DNA from: Chloroflexota bacterium
Lineage (GTDB): Bacteria; Chloroflexota; Anaerolineae; Anaerolineales; UBA11657
NCBI GenBank assembly: GCA_003670425.1
Contig: QWRL01000167.1
Coordinates: 1 to 5,404, forward strand
Reading direction: 5' to 3'
Length of the DNA stretch: 5,404 nt
The notes beneath the pieces are model-generated. The model did no database searches. It had not been told where the DNA came from and saw nothing but the letters and a program-made list of their open reading frames with translations. Positions 1 to 5,404 of the stretch are shown one piece after another. The translations under genes and the position numbers were made by a program. How positions within the stretch are numbered: the first letter of the stretch is position 1; each line of letters begins with the position of its first letter.

Positions 1-189
1 GATCGCAATGGCCGGCCGCTGCGCTCGTTTGGCGACTATGGCACAGACGCGAGCGCATTCTCTATGCCCACAGGTCTGACTGCCGCCAGCAACGGGCTGC
101 TCTACATTGCTGACGCCGACAATCAGCGTGTGATGCGCATCAAGATCGACCAACTCGAACTTAACAACGCCCTGGCACCCGCCAAATAA
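1..189 (+). CDS. NHL-repeat (beta-propeller) protein, C-terminal end only
   Basis: This is the last 62 codons of a gene that begins before the window, read in frame 1 and ending at TAA 187-189. Residues 20-47 form a recognisable NHL repeat: a 'MPTGL' turn, then 'GLLYIADADNQRVMRI', matching the family pattern of a strand ending in (V/I)AD followed by N-x-R-(V/I). Residues 1-11 ('DRNGRPLRSFG') look like the closing strand of the preceding repeat. NHL repeats build beta-propellers that commonly act as extracytoplasmic binding scaffolds, but the ligand cannot be inferred from this fragment. A short tail, 'LNNALAPAK', follows the last blade and has no membrane anchor or sorting motif. The gene lies 36 bp upstream of sucC on the same strand. 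Other modules may lie in the missing part, so the full protein's role is unknown. The repeat call is fairly firm and the function is open. Confidence 0.78.
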   Translation, partial: DRNGRPLRSFGDYGTDASAFSMPTGLTAASNGLLYIADADNQRVMRIKIDQLELNNALAPAK

Positions 190-196
190 TCATCGC

Positions 197-205
197 TGCT
201 ATACT
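197..205 (+). promoter_or_regulatory. Possible extended -10 promoter for sucCD
   Basis: The 36-bp gap between the NHL gene and sucC contains TGCTATACT, which fits an extended -10 element (TGn followed by TATAAT with one mismatch). No TTGACA-like -35 is present 16-18 bp upstream, where the sequence is C-rich, but extended -10 promoters can work without one. Initiation about 7 bp downstream would be near base 212 and would give a leader of only about 14 nt before the sucC ATG. This is a pattern match only. Transcription could also simply read through from the NHL gene, since no terminator is visible between them. Confidence 0.35.
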
Positions 206-225
206 GACACGCGTTAATTTATCAA

Positions 226-1365
226 ATGAAACTTCACGAGTATCAAGCGAAAACAATCTTTGCGGCAAATGGAATTGCCATCCCACGCGGCAGGGTGGCC
301 GAAACGAAAGAGCAGGCACGCGACATTGCCACTGAATTGCGCGGCCGCGTCGTAGTTAAAGCGCAGGTGCTGGTAGGCGGGCGCGGCAAGGCCGGCGGCG
401 TGAAAGTTGCCGACACACCCGCCGCTGCGCTCAAGCACGCTGGCGACATCCTCGGCATGCATATCAAAGGCCTGCCGGTGCGCAAAGTGCTGGTAGACGA
501 AGCTGCCGCAATCCGCACAGAAATATATTTTGGAATTACCAACGACCGGTCCGCGCGCAAACCGGTAATGATTGCCTCCGCCAGCGGTGGCATTGACATA
601 GAAGAAGTGGCTGCACTAACGCCGGAGAAAATTATTCGCGAGCACGTGGACCCATTTCTCGGGCTGCGGGATTATCAGCTGCGCCACATCGCCTCAATGA
701 TTGACCTGCCGCGCGAACATTGGACAGCGTTCGCAAAGATTGCGCACGGCCTGTACAGCGTCTTCAAAAACACGGACGCCACTCTTGCTGAAATCAACCC
801 GCTGGTAATCACCGAAGCCAACCAGCTTGTGGCACTGGACGGAAAACTTGTTGTAGATGACAACGCGCTCTATCGCCATCCGGAGCTTGAAAGCATGCGC
901 GACTCTGATGAAGAAACGCCAGCCGAAACAGAGGCGCGCACCCACGGGCTCTCTTACGTGGCACTGGACGGCGAGATTGGCTGCATGGTAAATGGCGCCG
1001 GCCTGGCGATGGCCACCATGGACATCATTCAGCTGTATGGCGGGCGGCCAGCCAACTTTTTGGATGTTGGCGGCGGCGCCGGCGCGGAAAAGGTGGCCGC
1101 AGCCCTGCGCATTATTTTGCGCGACACCAAAGTGAAGGCGCTGCTCATCAATATTTTCGGCGGCATCACGCGCTGTGACGAAGTGGCGCGCGGCGTGCTA
1201 GCAGCCTTGGAAACGGTGGCGGCGCGGCTGCCGATGGTGGTGCGGCTGGTTGGCACGAATGAAGAAGAAGGGCGCAAGCTGCTGGCGGAGGCGCGCATGC
1301 TCACAGCCACCTCACTCGCGGACGCAGCGCAAAAAGTTGTCGCGGCTGCCGGCGGTGCGCAATGA
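226..1365 (+). CDS. sucC: Succinyl-CoA synthetase (ADP/GDP-forming), beta subunit
   Basis: The 379-residue product is close to the usual length (E. coli SucC is 388). With SucD it interconverts succinyl-CoA + ADP or GDP + Pi and succinate + CoA + ATP or GTP in the cytoplasmic TCA cycle. It opens with the family hallmark 'MKLHEYQAK', which supports the ATG at 226. The ATP-grasp domain spans roughly residues 1-220. It has the nucleotide-binding Lys45 and the glycine loop 'GGRGKAGGVK' at 51-60. The Mg2+ ligands are Asn191 in 'EINPL' and Asp205 in 'LDGK', equivalent to E. coli Asn199 and Asp213. The C-terminal CoA-ligase domain (about 245-375) carries 'GCMVNGAGLAM' (252-262), 'FLDVGGGAG' (278-286) and 'NIFGGITRCD' (309-318). 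Nothing is missing or broken. No Shine-Dalgarno precedes the start. The stop overlaps the sucD start. ATP versus GTP preference cannot be decided by eye, and a malate-CoA ligase beta subunit is a less likely alternative. Confidence 0.96.
   Translation: MKLHEYQAKTIFAANGIAIPRGRVAETKEQARDIATELRGRVVVKAQVLVGGRGKAGGVKVADTPAAALKHAGDILGMHIKGLPVRKVLVDEAAAIRTEIYFGITNDRSARKPVMIASASGGIDIEEVAALTPEKIIREHVDPFLGLRDYQLRHIASMIDLPREHWTAFAKIAHGLYSVFKNTDATLAEINPLVITEANQLVALDGKLVVDDNALYRHPELESMRDSDEETPAETEARTHGLSYVALDGEIGCMVNGAGLAMATMDIIQLYGGRPANFLDVGGGAGAEKVAAALRIILRDTKVKALLINIFGGITRCDEVARGVLAALETVAARLPMVVRLVGTNEEEGRKLLAEARMLTATSLADAAQKVVAAAGGAQ
1351..1357 (+). promoter_or_regulatory. Weak ribosome binding site for sucD
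   Basis: GGCGGTG inside the last sucC codons differs at one position from the ideal GGAGGTG and ends 4 nt before the sucD ATG. It is the only Shine-Dalgarno-like sequence before any plus-strand start in the window. The spacing is slightly short and the match also encodes Gly-Gly of SucC, so it may be incidental. With the ATGA overlap, translation of sucD is probably coupled to that of sucC. Confidence 0.3.
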
Positions 1366-2219
1366 GCGTACTTGTTGATCAGCACACGCGCGTGGTGGTG
1401 CAAGGCATCACCGGGCGCGAGGGTTTGTTTCACACACGCCAAATGATTGCCTATGGAACGCAAGTGGTGGCCGGCGTAACACCCGGCAAAGGCGGCGAAT
1501 GGGCGGACGGCGTGCCTGTCTTTGACACCTGCAAACTTGCGGTTGAAGCAACTGCCGCCAACTGCGCGCTGATCTTTGTGCCGGCGCGTTTTGCAGCCGA
1601 CGCCATGCTCGAGGCCGCGGATGCCGGCCTGCCACTAATCGTTTGCATTAGTGAAGGCGTACCCGTGCAAGACATGATTCTCGTGCGCCCCTATCTGGAC
1701 AAATGCGGCGCACGCCTCATCGGGCCCAACTGTCCCGGCCTGCTCACACCGGGCAGCGCCAAAGTCGGCATCATCCCCGGCCACATCGCCAGCGTCGGCA
1801 CGGTTGGTGTTGTGGCGCGTTCCGGCACGCTCACCTATGAGGTGCTGCACGCCCTCAAGCAAGCCGGCCTCGGCACCTCCACTTGCGTCGGCATCGGTGG
1901 CGATCCCGTCAATGGCACTTCATTTCTTGATGTGCTCAAACTTTTCGAAGAGGACCCGCTCACAGAAAAAGTTGTCTTGATCGGCGAAATCGGCGGGCGC
2001 GACGAGGAAGACGCTGCGGCATTCATCGCCGACAACTACAGCAAGCCTGTGGCAGCATTCATCGCGGGCCAATCCGCACCGGCCGGCAAGCGCATGGGGC
2101 ATGCCGGTGCAATTGTGGAGGGTGGGGCGGGCACCGCGAGCGAAAAAATTGCGGCGCTCAAAGCGGCCGGCGTGCGCGTTGCGCGCCATCCCGAAGAGCT
2201 TCCCGCGCTGCTTGCATAG
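1362..2219 (+). CDS. sucD: Succinyl-CoA synthetase, alpha subunit
   Basis: The 285-residue product matches the normal family length (E. coli SucD is 289). The alpha subunit binds CoA and carries the catalytic phosphohistidine that relays phosphate to the nucleotide site on SucC. The N-terminal CoA-binding Rossmann domain starts with 'VVVQGITGREG' (11-21). It continues through 'GVTPGKGG' (38-45) and 'ISEGVP' (96-101) to 'GPNCPGLLTPG' (121-131), with Cys124 equivalent to the active-site cysteine of E. coli. The ligase domain shows 'VARSGTLTYE' (151-160) and 'GIGGDPVNGTSFLD' (177-190). Glu209 in 'GEIGG' is the residue that steadies the phosphohistidine, and 'RMGHAGAIV' (244-252) holds the phosphorylated His247. 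The ATG is fixed by the ATGA overlap with the sucC stop and by 'MSVLVDQHTRV', the expected beginning. Leu22 in 'GLFH' stands where threonine is common ('GTFH'), a minor oddity. Malate-CoA ligase alpha (MtkB) is a close relative and cannot be fully excluded. Confidence 0.96.
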   Translation: MSVLVDQHTRVVVQGITGREGLFHTRQMIAYGTQVVAGVTPGKGGEWADGVPVFDTCKLAVEATAANCALIFVPARFAADAMLEAADAGLPLIVCISEGVPVQDMILVRPYLDKCGARLIGPNCPGLLTPGSAKVGIIPGHIASVGTVGVVARSGTLTYEVLHALKQAGLGTSTCVGIGGDPVNGTSFLDVLKLFEEDPLTEKVVLIGEIGGRDEEDAAAFIADNYSKPVAAFIAGQSAPAGKRMGHAGAIVEGGAGTASEKIAALKAAGVRVARHPEELPALLA

Positions 2220-2230
2220 CGGCGCTGCCT

Positions 2231-2240
2231 GCCGGCCGGC
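2231..2240. repeat. GC-only 10-bp palindrome between sucD and the membrane gene
   Basis: The 23-bp gap after sucD is almost entirely G and C and contains GCCGGCCGGC, a perfect palindrome made of two overlapping copies of GCCGGC. With no spacer loop and no T-tract after it, it is not a credible intrinsic terminator, so read-through from sucD into the next gene is likely. Its closeness to the TTG start (2 nt) means it occupies the place where a Shine-Dalgarno would be expected. Confidence 0.5.
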
Positions 2241-2242
2241 GG

Positions 2243-4567
2243 TTGAGCCGCCTGATTAAATTGTCCAAGCTCCTTTCCAAACTAGACCCGGGTGTGGCGA
2301 TTGCACTTGCCATCGGCCTGCTGGCTGTGTGGCCGCTGTTTGCTTACCCCAGCCTGCCGCTCAACAGCGACGCTGAGATTCACATCTTGCGCGCAGCGGA
2401 AGTCAAAGAGTCAATCCTGACCGGCGTCCTCTACCCGCGCTGGGCCAACAATTTCTACTACGGCAACGGCTATCCGATTTTCAGTTTCTATGCGCCACTC
2501 ACTTACCACCTCGCAGCGTACTGGAGCATCTTCACCGGCGCGGACGTTGTGGCCGGCTCCAAGGCTGTGCTGGCGGCCGCGGGCCTGCTGGGCACGCTCG
2601 GCATGTATCTGTTTGTGCGCAACCGCTGGTGGCGGCTGGCGGGCATTGTGGCGGCAGCTGCATGGGCCTTCTCGCCTTACCTGCTTTTTTTGGAGCCGCA
2701 TGCGCGCGGCGAAATCGCCGAGACGCTCTCGTTGGGCATCGCGCCCTTTGTGCTGCTGTGGTTTGACCTTGTCCTGCGCAAGGGCGGGTGGCGCCCGGCG
2801 GTCATGGCGGCCGTCAGTTTGGCAGCTGTGATACTTGCGCATCCGCTAACAGCGCTGCCGGTGTACGGCGTGGTACTCGTGCTGATTGCATGGGAAATTA
2901 CGCTCGCATCGATTGATGCGCAGCGCGGCCGGCAGCCGTTTCCATGGCAACGCATCCCACAGGTGGCAGTTGCAATTGTGCTGGGGCTTGGACTGGCGGC
3001 CATTTACTGGCTGCCCGCCGGCCTTGAGCGCAGCGCAGTGCGGCTTGATTTTTATGGCCTTGGCCATTACGACTTCCGGCGCCACTTCCTGCCGGTCAAC
3101 GAACTGGCGGCACTGCCACTCTGGCTGGACGAAGGCGCTGCCAGCCCCGCCTTCCGCTTCAGTCTCGGACCGGTGCAATTGTTGCTGGCCACCGCCGGCA
3201 TGCTCACAGTATTCAAGCCGCACCTGCGGCGCCTTGACTCGATGCTAATGGTTTTCCTGAGTACATTTTTTGTGTACTTGATGACCAATGCATCGCAGGG
3301 CTTATGGGAAGTGCTGCCACCCATGCGCTTCTTCCAGTTTCCAATGCGCTTCATGGGCCCCACCGCACTGGTATTGTCTCCGCTGGCCGGCACCGCACTG
3401 GCCTGGACGGGGAATGGGAATGGCAACACACGCGCGCCGCGCGCTGCAGCACTGATGGTGGCTGCACTATTTCTCAGCGCGCTGCCACTAACATATCCGC
3501 TGCCATGGGGGAACTTCGGCTCCATCACCCGTGGGCGCGTAGTCGCAGAAGAAGTTTCCGGAAAATGGCTGGGCACCACATGCTGCAATGACTTCCTGCC
3601 GCGCGGCGTCGAAAGCATTCCGGTGCCCTCCGCCGAAATAATTGCAGCCTATGCAGCCGGAGACCGCAACATCCCGCGCCTCGAAAAGGAATTGCTGCCC
3701 GTCGGCGCCAGCGCCATCATGCTTCAAAGCACGTCGCAAAGCGATGTGCTGGGCATCACAACTCCCACCGCCTTCAAACTGAAATTACACCGTTTTTATT
3801 TTCCCGGGTGGACGGCGAGGTTGGATAACAAGCTGGTTGAGATTTCAGTTACAAACCCGGATGGGCGCATTGGCGTAGATATTCCAGCCGGCAAGCACCG
3901 CCTGGAAGTGGCACTGGAGGCAACGCCTGTGCGCAGTCTTGCGGCTTGGATCAGCATCACATGCGCACTGGCGGCGCTGGGCTTGCTGCTGCTGCCAATC
4001 CGCGGGCAACAATCCCAACCCGCCAAGCGTGGGCCGCCAATTGAGCTGACGCAAGTAGCAATTGCGCTCGTGGCAGTTGTTTGCATAAAGCTGCTGTCGG
4101 ACCAGTTGGGCTGGTTCCGCCACCATTCAAGCGGACGCACAGTGGCCACCATCCAGCACACCCTGGTGGGCAGCATTCAAAAAGAAGTGGAATTCCTTGG
4201 CTATGACCTTGCCAAGGTAACCTTGCGAAAAAGTACAGACTTCCCGGTCACGCTTTACTGGCGTGCTGCGCAAACGCCAACCATCAACTATCAAGTGTAT
4301 GTACACCTGCGCGACAAGGATGGAAAAGTCTGGGCGCAATCAGACAAAGCCAACCCGGCGGACACACCAACCAAGCGCTGGGCACTGGATCGCTACATCC
4401 GCGACGTGCACACGCTTGTGCTGCCCGCAATACTACCCGCCGGCCAATATCACGTTTATGTAGGGCTATGGAATGATGCCACAAGTGAACGCTTCCTTGC
4501 CTACGATCAGGCCGGCGTGTTGCTGGGGGAAAGCATCGTGCTGCCCGACATCATTACGGTCAAATAA
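2243..4567 (+). CDS. Multi-spanning membrane protein, PTPS-related / YfhO-like GT-C type, with C-terminal beta domain
   Basis: This 774-residue protein is an integral membrane protein resembling the '6-pyruvoyl-tetrahydropterin synthase-related' family (PF10131), whose members look like GT-C glycosyltransferases but have no proven reaction. The N-terminus is basic ('RLIKLSKLLSK') and followed by a first membrane segment at about 17-35. The first outer loop has 'NSDAEIHILRA' (41-51), with Asp43 in the place of the usual GT-C acidic residue, then 'LYPRW' and 'GNGYPIFSFYAPL' (74-86). About ten further hydrophobic segments run to residue 419, with 'HARGEIAE' (153-160), 'AHPLTAL' (199-205) and 'FQFPMRFM' (364-371). 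An extracytoplasmic part follows (about 420-565) with 'GTTCCNDFLPRGV' (444-456) and 'YFPGWTARLDNK' (519-530), as in YfhO-like proteins. Two more helices (566-586, 602-618) lead to a soluble beta-rich domain (about 635-774). The start is uncertain: TTG at 2243 gives a plausible inside-positive N-terminus but has no Shine-Dalgarno, and GTG at 2294 or an upstream start is possible. It is likely cotranscribed with sucCD. The specific function is not known. Confidence 0.82.
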   Translation: MSRLIKLSKLLSKLDPGVAIALAIGLLAVWPLFAYPSLPLNSDAEIHILRAAEVKESILTGVLYPRWANNFYYGNGYPIFSFYAPLTYHLAAYWSIFTGADVVAGSKAVLAAAGLLGTLGMYLFVRNRWWRLAGIVAAAAWAFSPYLLFLEPHARGEIAETLSLGIAPFVLLWFDLVLRKGGWRPAVMAAVSLAAVILAHPLTALPVYGVVLVLIAWEITLASIDAQRGRQPFPWQRIPQVAVAIVLGLGLAAIYWLPAGLERSAVRLDFYGLGHYDFRRHFLPVNELAALPLWLDEGAASPAFRFSLGPVQLLLATAGMLTVFKPHLRRLDSMLMVFLSTFFVYLMTNASQGLWEVLPPMRFFQFPMRFMGPTALVLSPLAGTALAWTGNGNGNTRAPRAAALMVAALFLSALPLTYPLPWGNFGSITRGRVVAEEVSGKWLGTTCCNDFLPRGVESIPVPSAEIIAAYAAGDRNIPRLEKELLPVGASAIMLQSTSQSDVLGITTPTAFKLKLHRFYFPGWTARLDNKLVEISVTNPDGRIGVDIPAGKHRLEVALEATPVRSLAAWISITCALAALGLLLLPIRGQQSQPAKRGPPIELTQVAIALVAVVCIKLLSDQLGWFRHHSSGRTVATIQHTLVGSIQKEVEFLGYDLAKVTLRKSTDFPVTLYWRAAQTPTINYQVYVHLRDKDGKVWAQSDKANPADTPTKRWALDRYIRDVHTLVLPAILPAGQYHVYVGLWNDATSERFLAYDQAGVLLGESIVLPDIITVK
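3410..3427 (+). repeat. Short in-frame tandem repeat encoding (Gly-Asn)x3
   Basis: Three 6-bp units, GGGAAT, GGGAAT and GGCAAC, encode Gly-Asn three times (residues 390-395) in the membrane protein. They fall in a hydrophilic loop that continues 'TRAPR' and joins two membrane segments. Because the unit is 6 bp, slippage would change loop length without shifting the frame. The loop's positive charges suggest a cytoplasmic position. The third unit has diverged at its third codon positions, so the tract is probably not very unstable. Confidence 0.6.
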
Positions 4568-4572
4568 GAGCA
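4568..4572. other. Convergent junction, 5 bp between opposing stop codons
   Basis: The TAA of the plus-strand membrane gene (4565-4567) and the TAG of the minus-strand gene (4573-4575 read on the complement) are separated by only five bases. There is no room for a terminator between them, and I saw no hairpin followed by a T-run on either strand within about 70 bp. Transcripts from both sides probably run into the opposing gene and overlap in antisense, or end by Rho. Confidence 0.85.
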
Positions 4573-5404
4573 CTAACTACCGGCGTTGGCAGTGGCAAGC
4601 ACACGGCGGTAAACCAGCCACGAGTTGCCCAGCAAATCCGGCGGCGTCCACGGCCCGTCTTCCACCTGCAGCGCGTATCGCGCCCCAAGCCACGGAGCTA
4701 GGCGCGTCTCATCGCCGGGTATTGCAAGGAACAAAATCTGTTCCGGCAGCGTTGCAAGCGGTGGCAACTTCTCCAGCTCATAGCGGCGCAGCGCCCCGCC
4801 TTGTGCAAATTCCACAGGAACCAAAAAGCGCACCGTGTCACTCCCCGAGCTGCTGTACTCGGGACATACGTCGCGGGCGAGGATTACGGTGCGGCCCGCC
4901 AATGGTTGCGTCCGATCCGCAAACCAGCCGGCGCCGCGCCAGCCGGTGGCCAGAAAATTGTTTGCATCAATTGCAGCGCGAGTGCACTGCTCATCAAATG
5001 CAAAACCTGTCTGGCTTTGCAGTAAGTAGGCTGGCAGCCAGAGCCCTGAAAATGCGGACGCGGCTGCAAACCCAAGCGCACCCGCTGCAGCCGTTGTCTT
5101 TAGTACAACCCAACTTTTGACGCGAAGGTGTTGCAGTTGCTCGATGCCAAGTGCCGCCAGTGGCAGCACTACCAGCATGGCTCCAGAACCACGCGCAAAA
5201 TGCGGAGCTTCCTCAGACAATATTGTCGGAAGCACGCTCAACCCCAACAAGCACAAACCAATCACAGCAAAGTGTCGCCGCCTGCTCGCGAGGCCGATAA
5301 AACTCCAAATCGATGCCACTGCAATCCACCAATCCAGTGCCGGCCGGCCCGGCAGATTGTGGCGCAAGTTGGAGTCGCCAAAGCCCGGCACTCCAAACAT
5401 CGCC
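4573..5404 (-). CDS. GT39-like integral membrane glycosyltransferase, C-terminal part (5' end outside window)
   Basis: The frame is open from the right edge of the window to TAG at 4573-4575, giving 276 full codons. A Met codon at 5398-5400 exists, but it is probably internal because the frame continues beyond it and the family normally has many more membrane segments upstream. The visible part begins with 'GDSNLRHNLPGRPALDWW' (residues 8-25 counted from that Met). Hydrophobic segments follow at about 23-38, 44-60, 72-86 and 98-122. Between them, 'LPTILSEEAPHFARGSGA' (57-74) matches what I recognise as a conserved loop of GT39/ArnT-like proteins, which move sugars from polyprenyl-phosphate donors at the outer membrane face. 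The last 150 residues form a soluble extracytoplasmic domain with no motif I recognise. It converges on the PTPS-related gene, another GT-C-like protein, so both probably serve envelope or surface glycan assembly. The donor and acceptor are unknown. Confidence 0.75.
   Translation of the reverse strand, partial: AMFGVPGFGDSNLRHNLPGRPALDWWIAVASIWSFIGLASRRRHFAVIGLCLLGLSVLPTILSEEAPHFARGSGAMLVVLPLAALGIEQLQHLRVKSWVVLKTTAAAGALGFAAASAFSGLWLPAYLLQSQTGFAFDEQCTRAAIDANNFLATGWRGAGWFADRTQPLAGRTVILARDVCPEYSSSGSDTVRFLVPVEFAQGGALRRYELEKLPPLATLPEQILFLAIPGDETRLAPWLGARYALQVEDGPWTPPDLLGNSWLVYRRVLATANAGS

Noticed and set aside
829..971. 14-bp direct repeat GTGGCACTGGACGG at 829-842 and 958-971
   Set aside because: Both copies encode Val-Ala-Leu-Asp-Gly at two naturally similar SucC positions ('VALDGK' and 'VALDGE'), and the E. 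coli protein has similar segments at the same places. It is a coding coincidence, not a recombination repeat.
1029..1463. 144-codon open frame on the - strand across the sucC-sucD junction
   Set aside because: It is opposite highly conserved sucC and sucD coding sequence, and its Ala/Ser-rich translation has no features of its own.
2684..2691. Run of seven T in the PTPS-related gene, as a possible frameshift or slippage site
   Set aside because: The reading frame continues intact on both sides with sensible membrane-protein sequence, and the run simply encodes Leu-Phe-Leu in a hydrophobic segment.
3260..3278. Perfect 6-bp inverted repeat AGTACA/TGTACT around a T-rich 7-nt loop
   Set aside because: It resembles a small hairpin, but it lies in the middle of the membrane gene within codons for hydrophobic residues. 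It has a weak A/T-containing stem and no T-tract after it, so a terminator or operator is not supported.
3067..3618. 183-codon open frame on the - strand within the PTPS-related gene
   Set aside because: It has low-complexity Ser/Arg/Ala composition and lies wholly opposite a well-supported membrane protein. It shows no ribosome site or recognisable motif.
4520..4560. Possible hairpin near the convergent stops (GGGGGAAAGCATCGTGCTGCCC region)
   Set aside because: The stem is only four continuous pairs (AGCA/TGCT) extended by bulged G-C pairs, and no T-run follows on either strand.
4473..5120. 215-codon open frame on the + strand, antisense to the GT39-like gene
   Set aside because: Its translation is rich in Arg, Ser, Pro, Ala and Cys with no domain or membrane segment. 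The opposite strand encodes a coherent membrane protein with family motifs, so this is a shadow frame of GC-rich DNA.

Overview
The window reads as an ordinary chromosomal stretch of a GC-rich bacterium. It holds four real protein-coding blocks plus one partial one, tightly packed and with almost no free intergenic DNA. The best guess for the source is a member of the Chloroflexota. This rests on the two large membrane proteins, whose architecture and signature segments I associate with the expanded GT-C-like families of that phylum. They are a PTPS-related (PF10131-like) multi-spanning protein with a C-terminal beta domain, and a GT39-like protein with a 'RHNLPGRP' / 'EAPHFARGSGA' pattern. 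The taxonomic call is inference and could not be tested here.

Layout, left to right. Bases 1-189 (+) are the 3' end of a gene whose product ends in an NHL-type beta-propeller repeat. A 36-bp gap follows with a possible extended -10 promoter. Bases 226-1365 and 1362-2219 (+) are sucC and sucD, the beta and alpha subunits of succinyl-CoA synthetase, joined by a 4-base ATGA overlap and both with intact active-site residues. After 23 bp comes a 774-residue multi-spanning membrane protein (2243-4567, +), probably started by TTG and probably read from the same transcript as sucCD. Only 5 bp beyond its stop is the stop codon of a convergent gene (4573-5404, -), whose visible 276 codons are the C-terminal part of a GT39-like integral membrane glycosyltransferase. 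Its N-terminus lies outside the window.

Functionally, sucCD performs the substrate-level phosphorylation step of the TCA cycle (succinyl-CoA + ADP/GDP + Pi to succinate + CoA + ATP/GTP). The flanking NHL and membrane proteins suggest a cell-envelope or surface-glycan neighbourhood. The central-metabolism pair therefore seems to sit inside an envelope-type locus rather than beside other TCA genes, at least within this window.

I found no RNA gene, CRISPR array, insertion sequence, attachment site or convincing intrinsic terminator. No wholly new system is evident. The points most worth a second look are the gene context of sucCD, the separate C-terminal beta domain of the 774-residue protein, the lack of Shine-Dalgarno sequences, and the over-represented palindrome GCCGGC.
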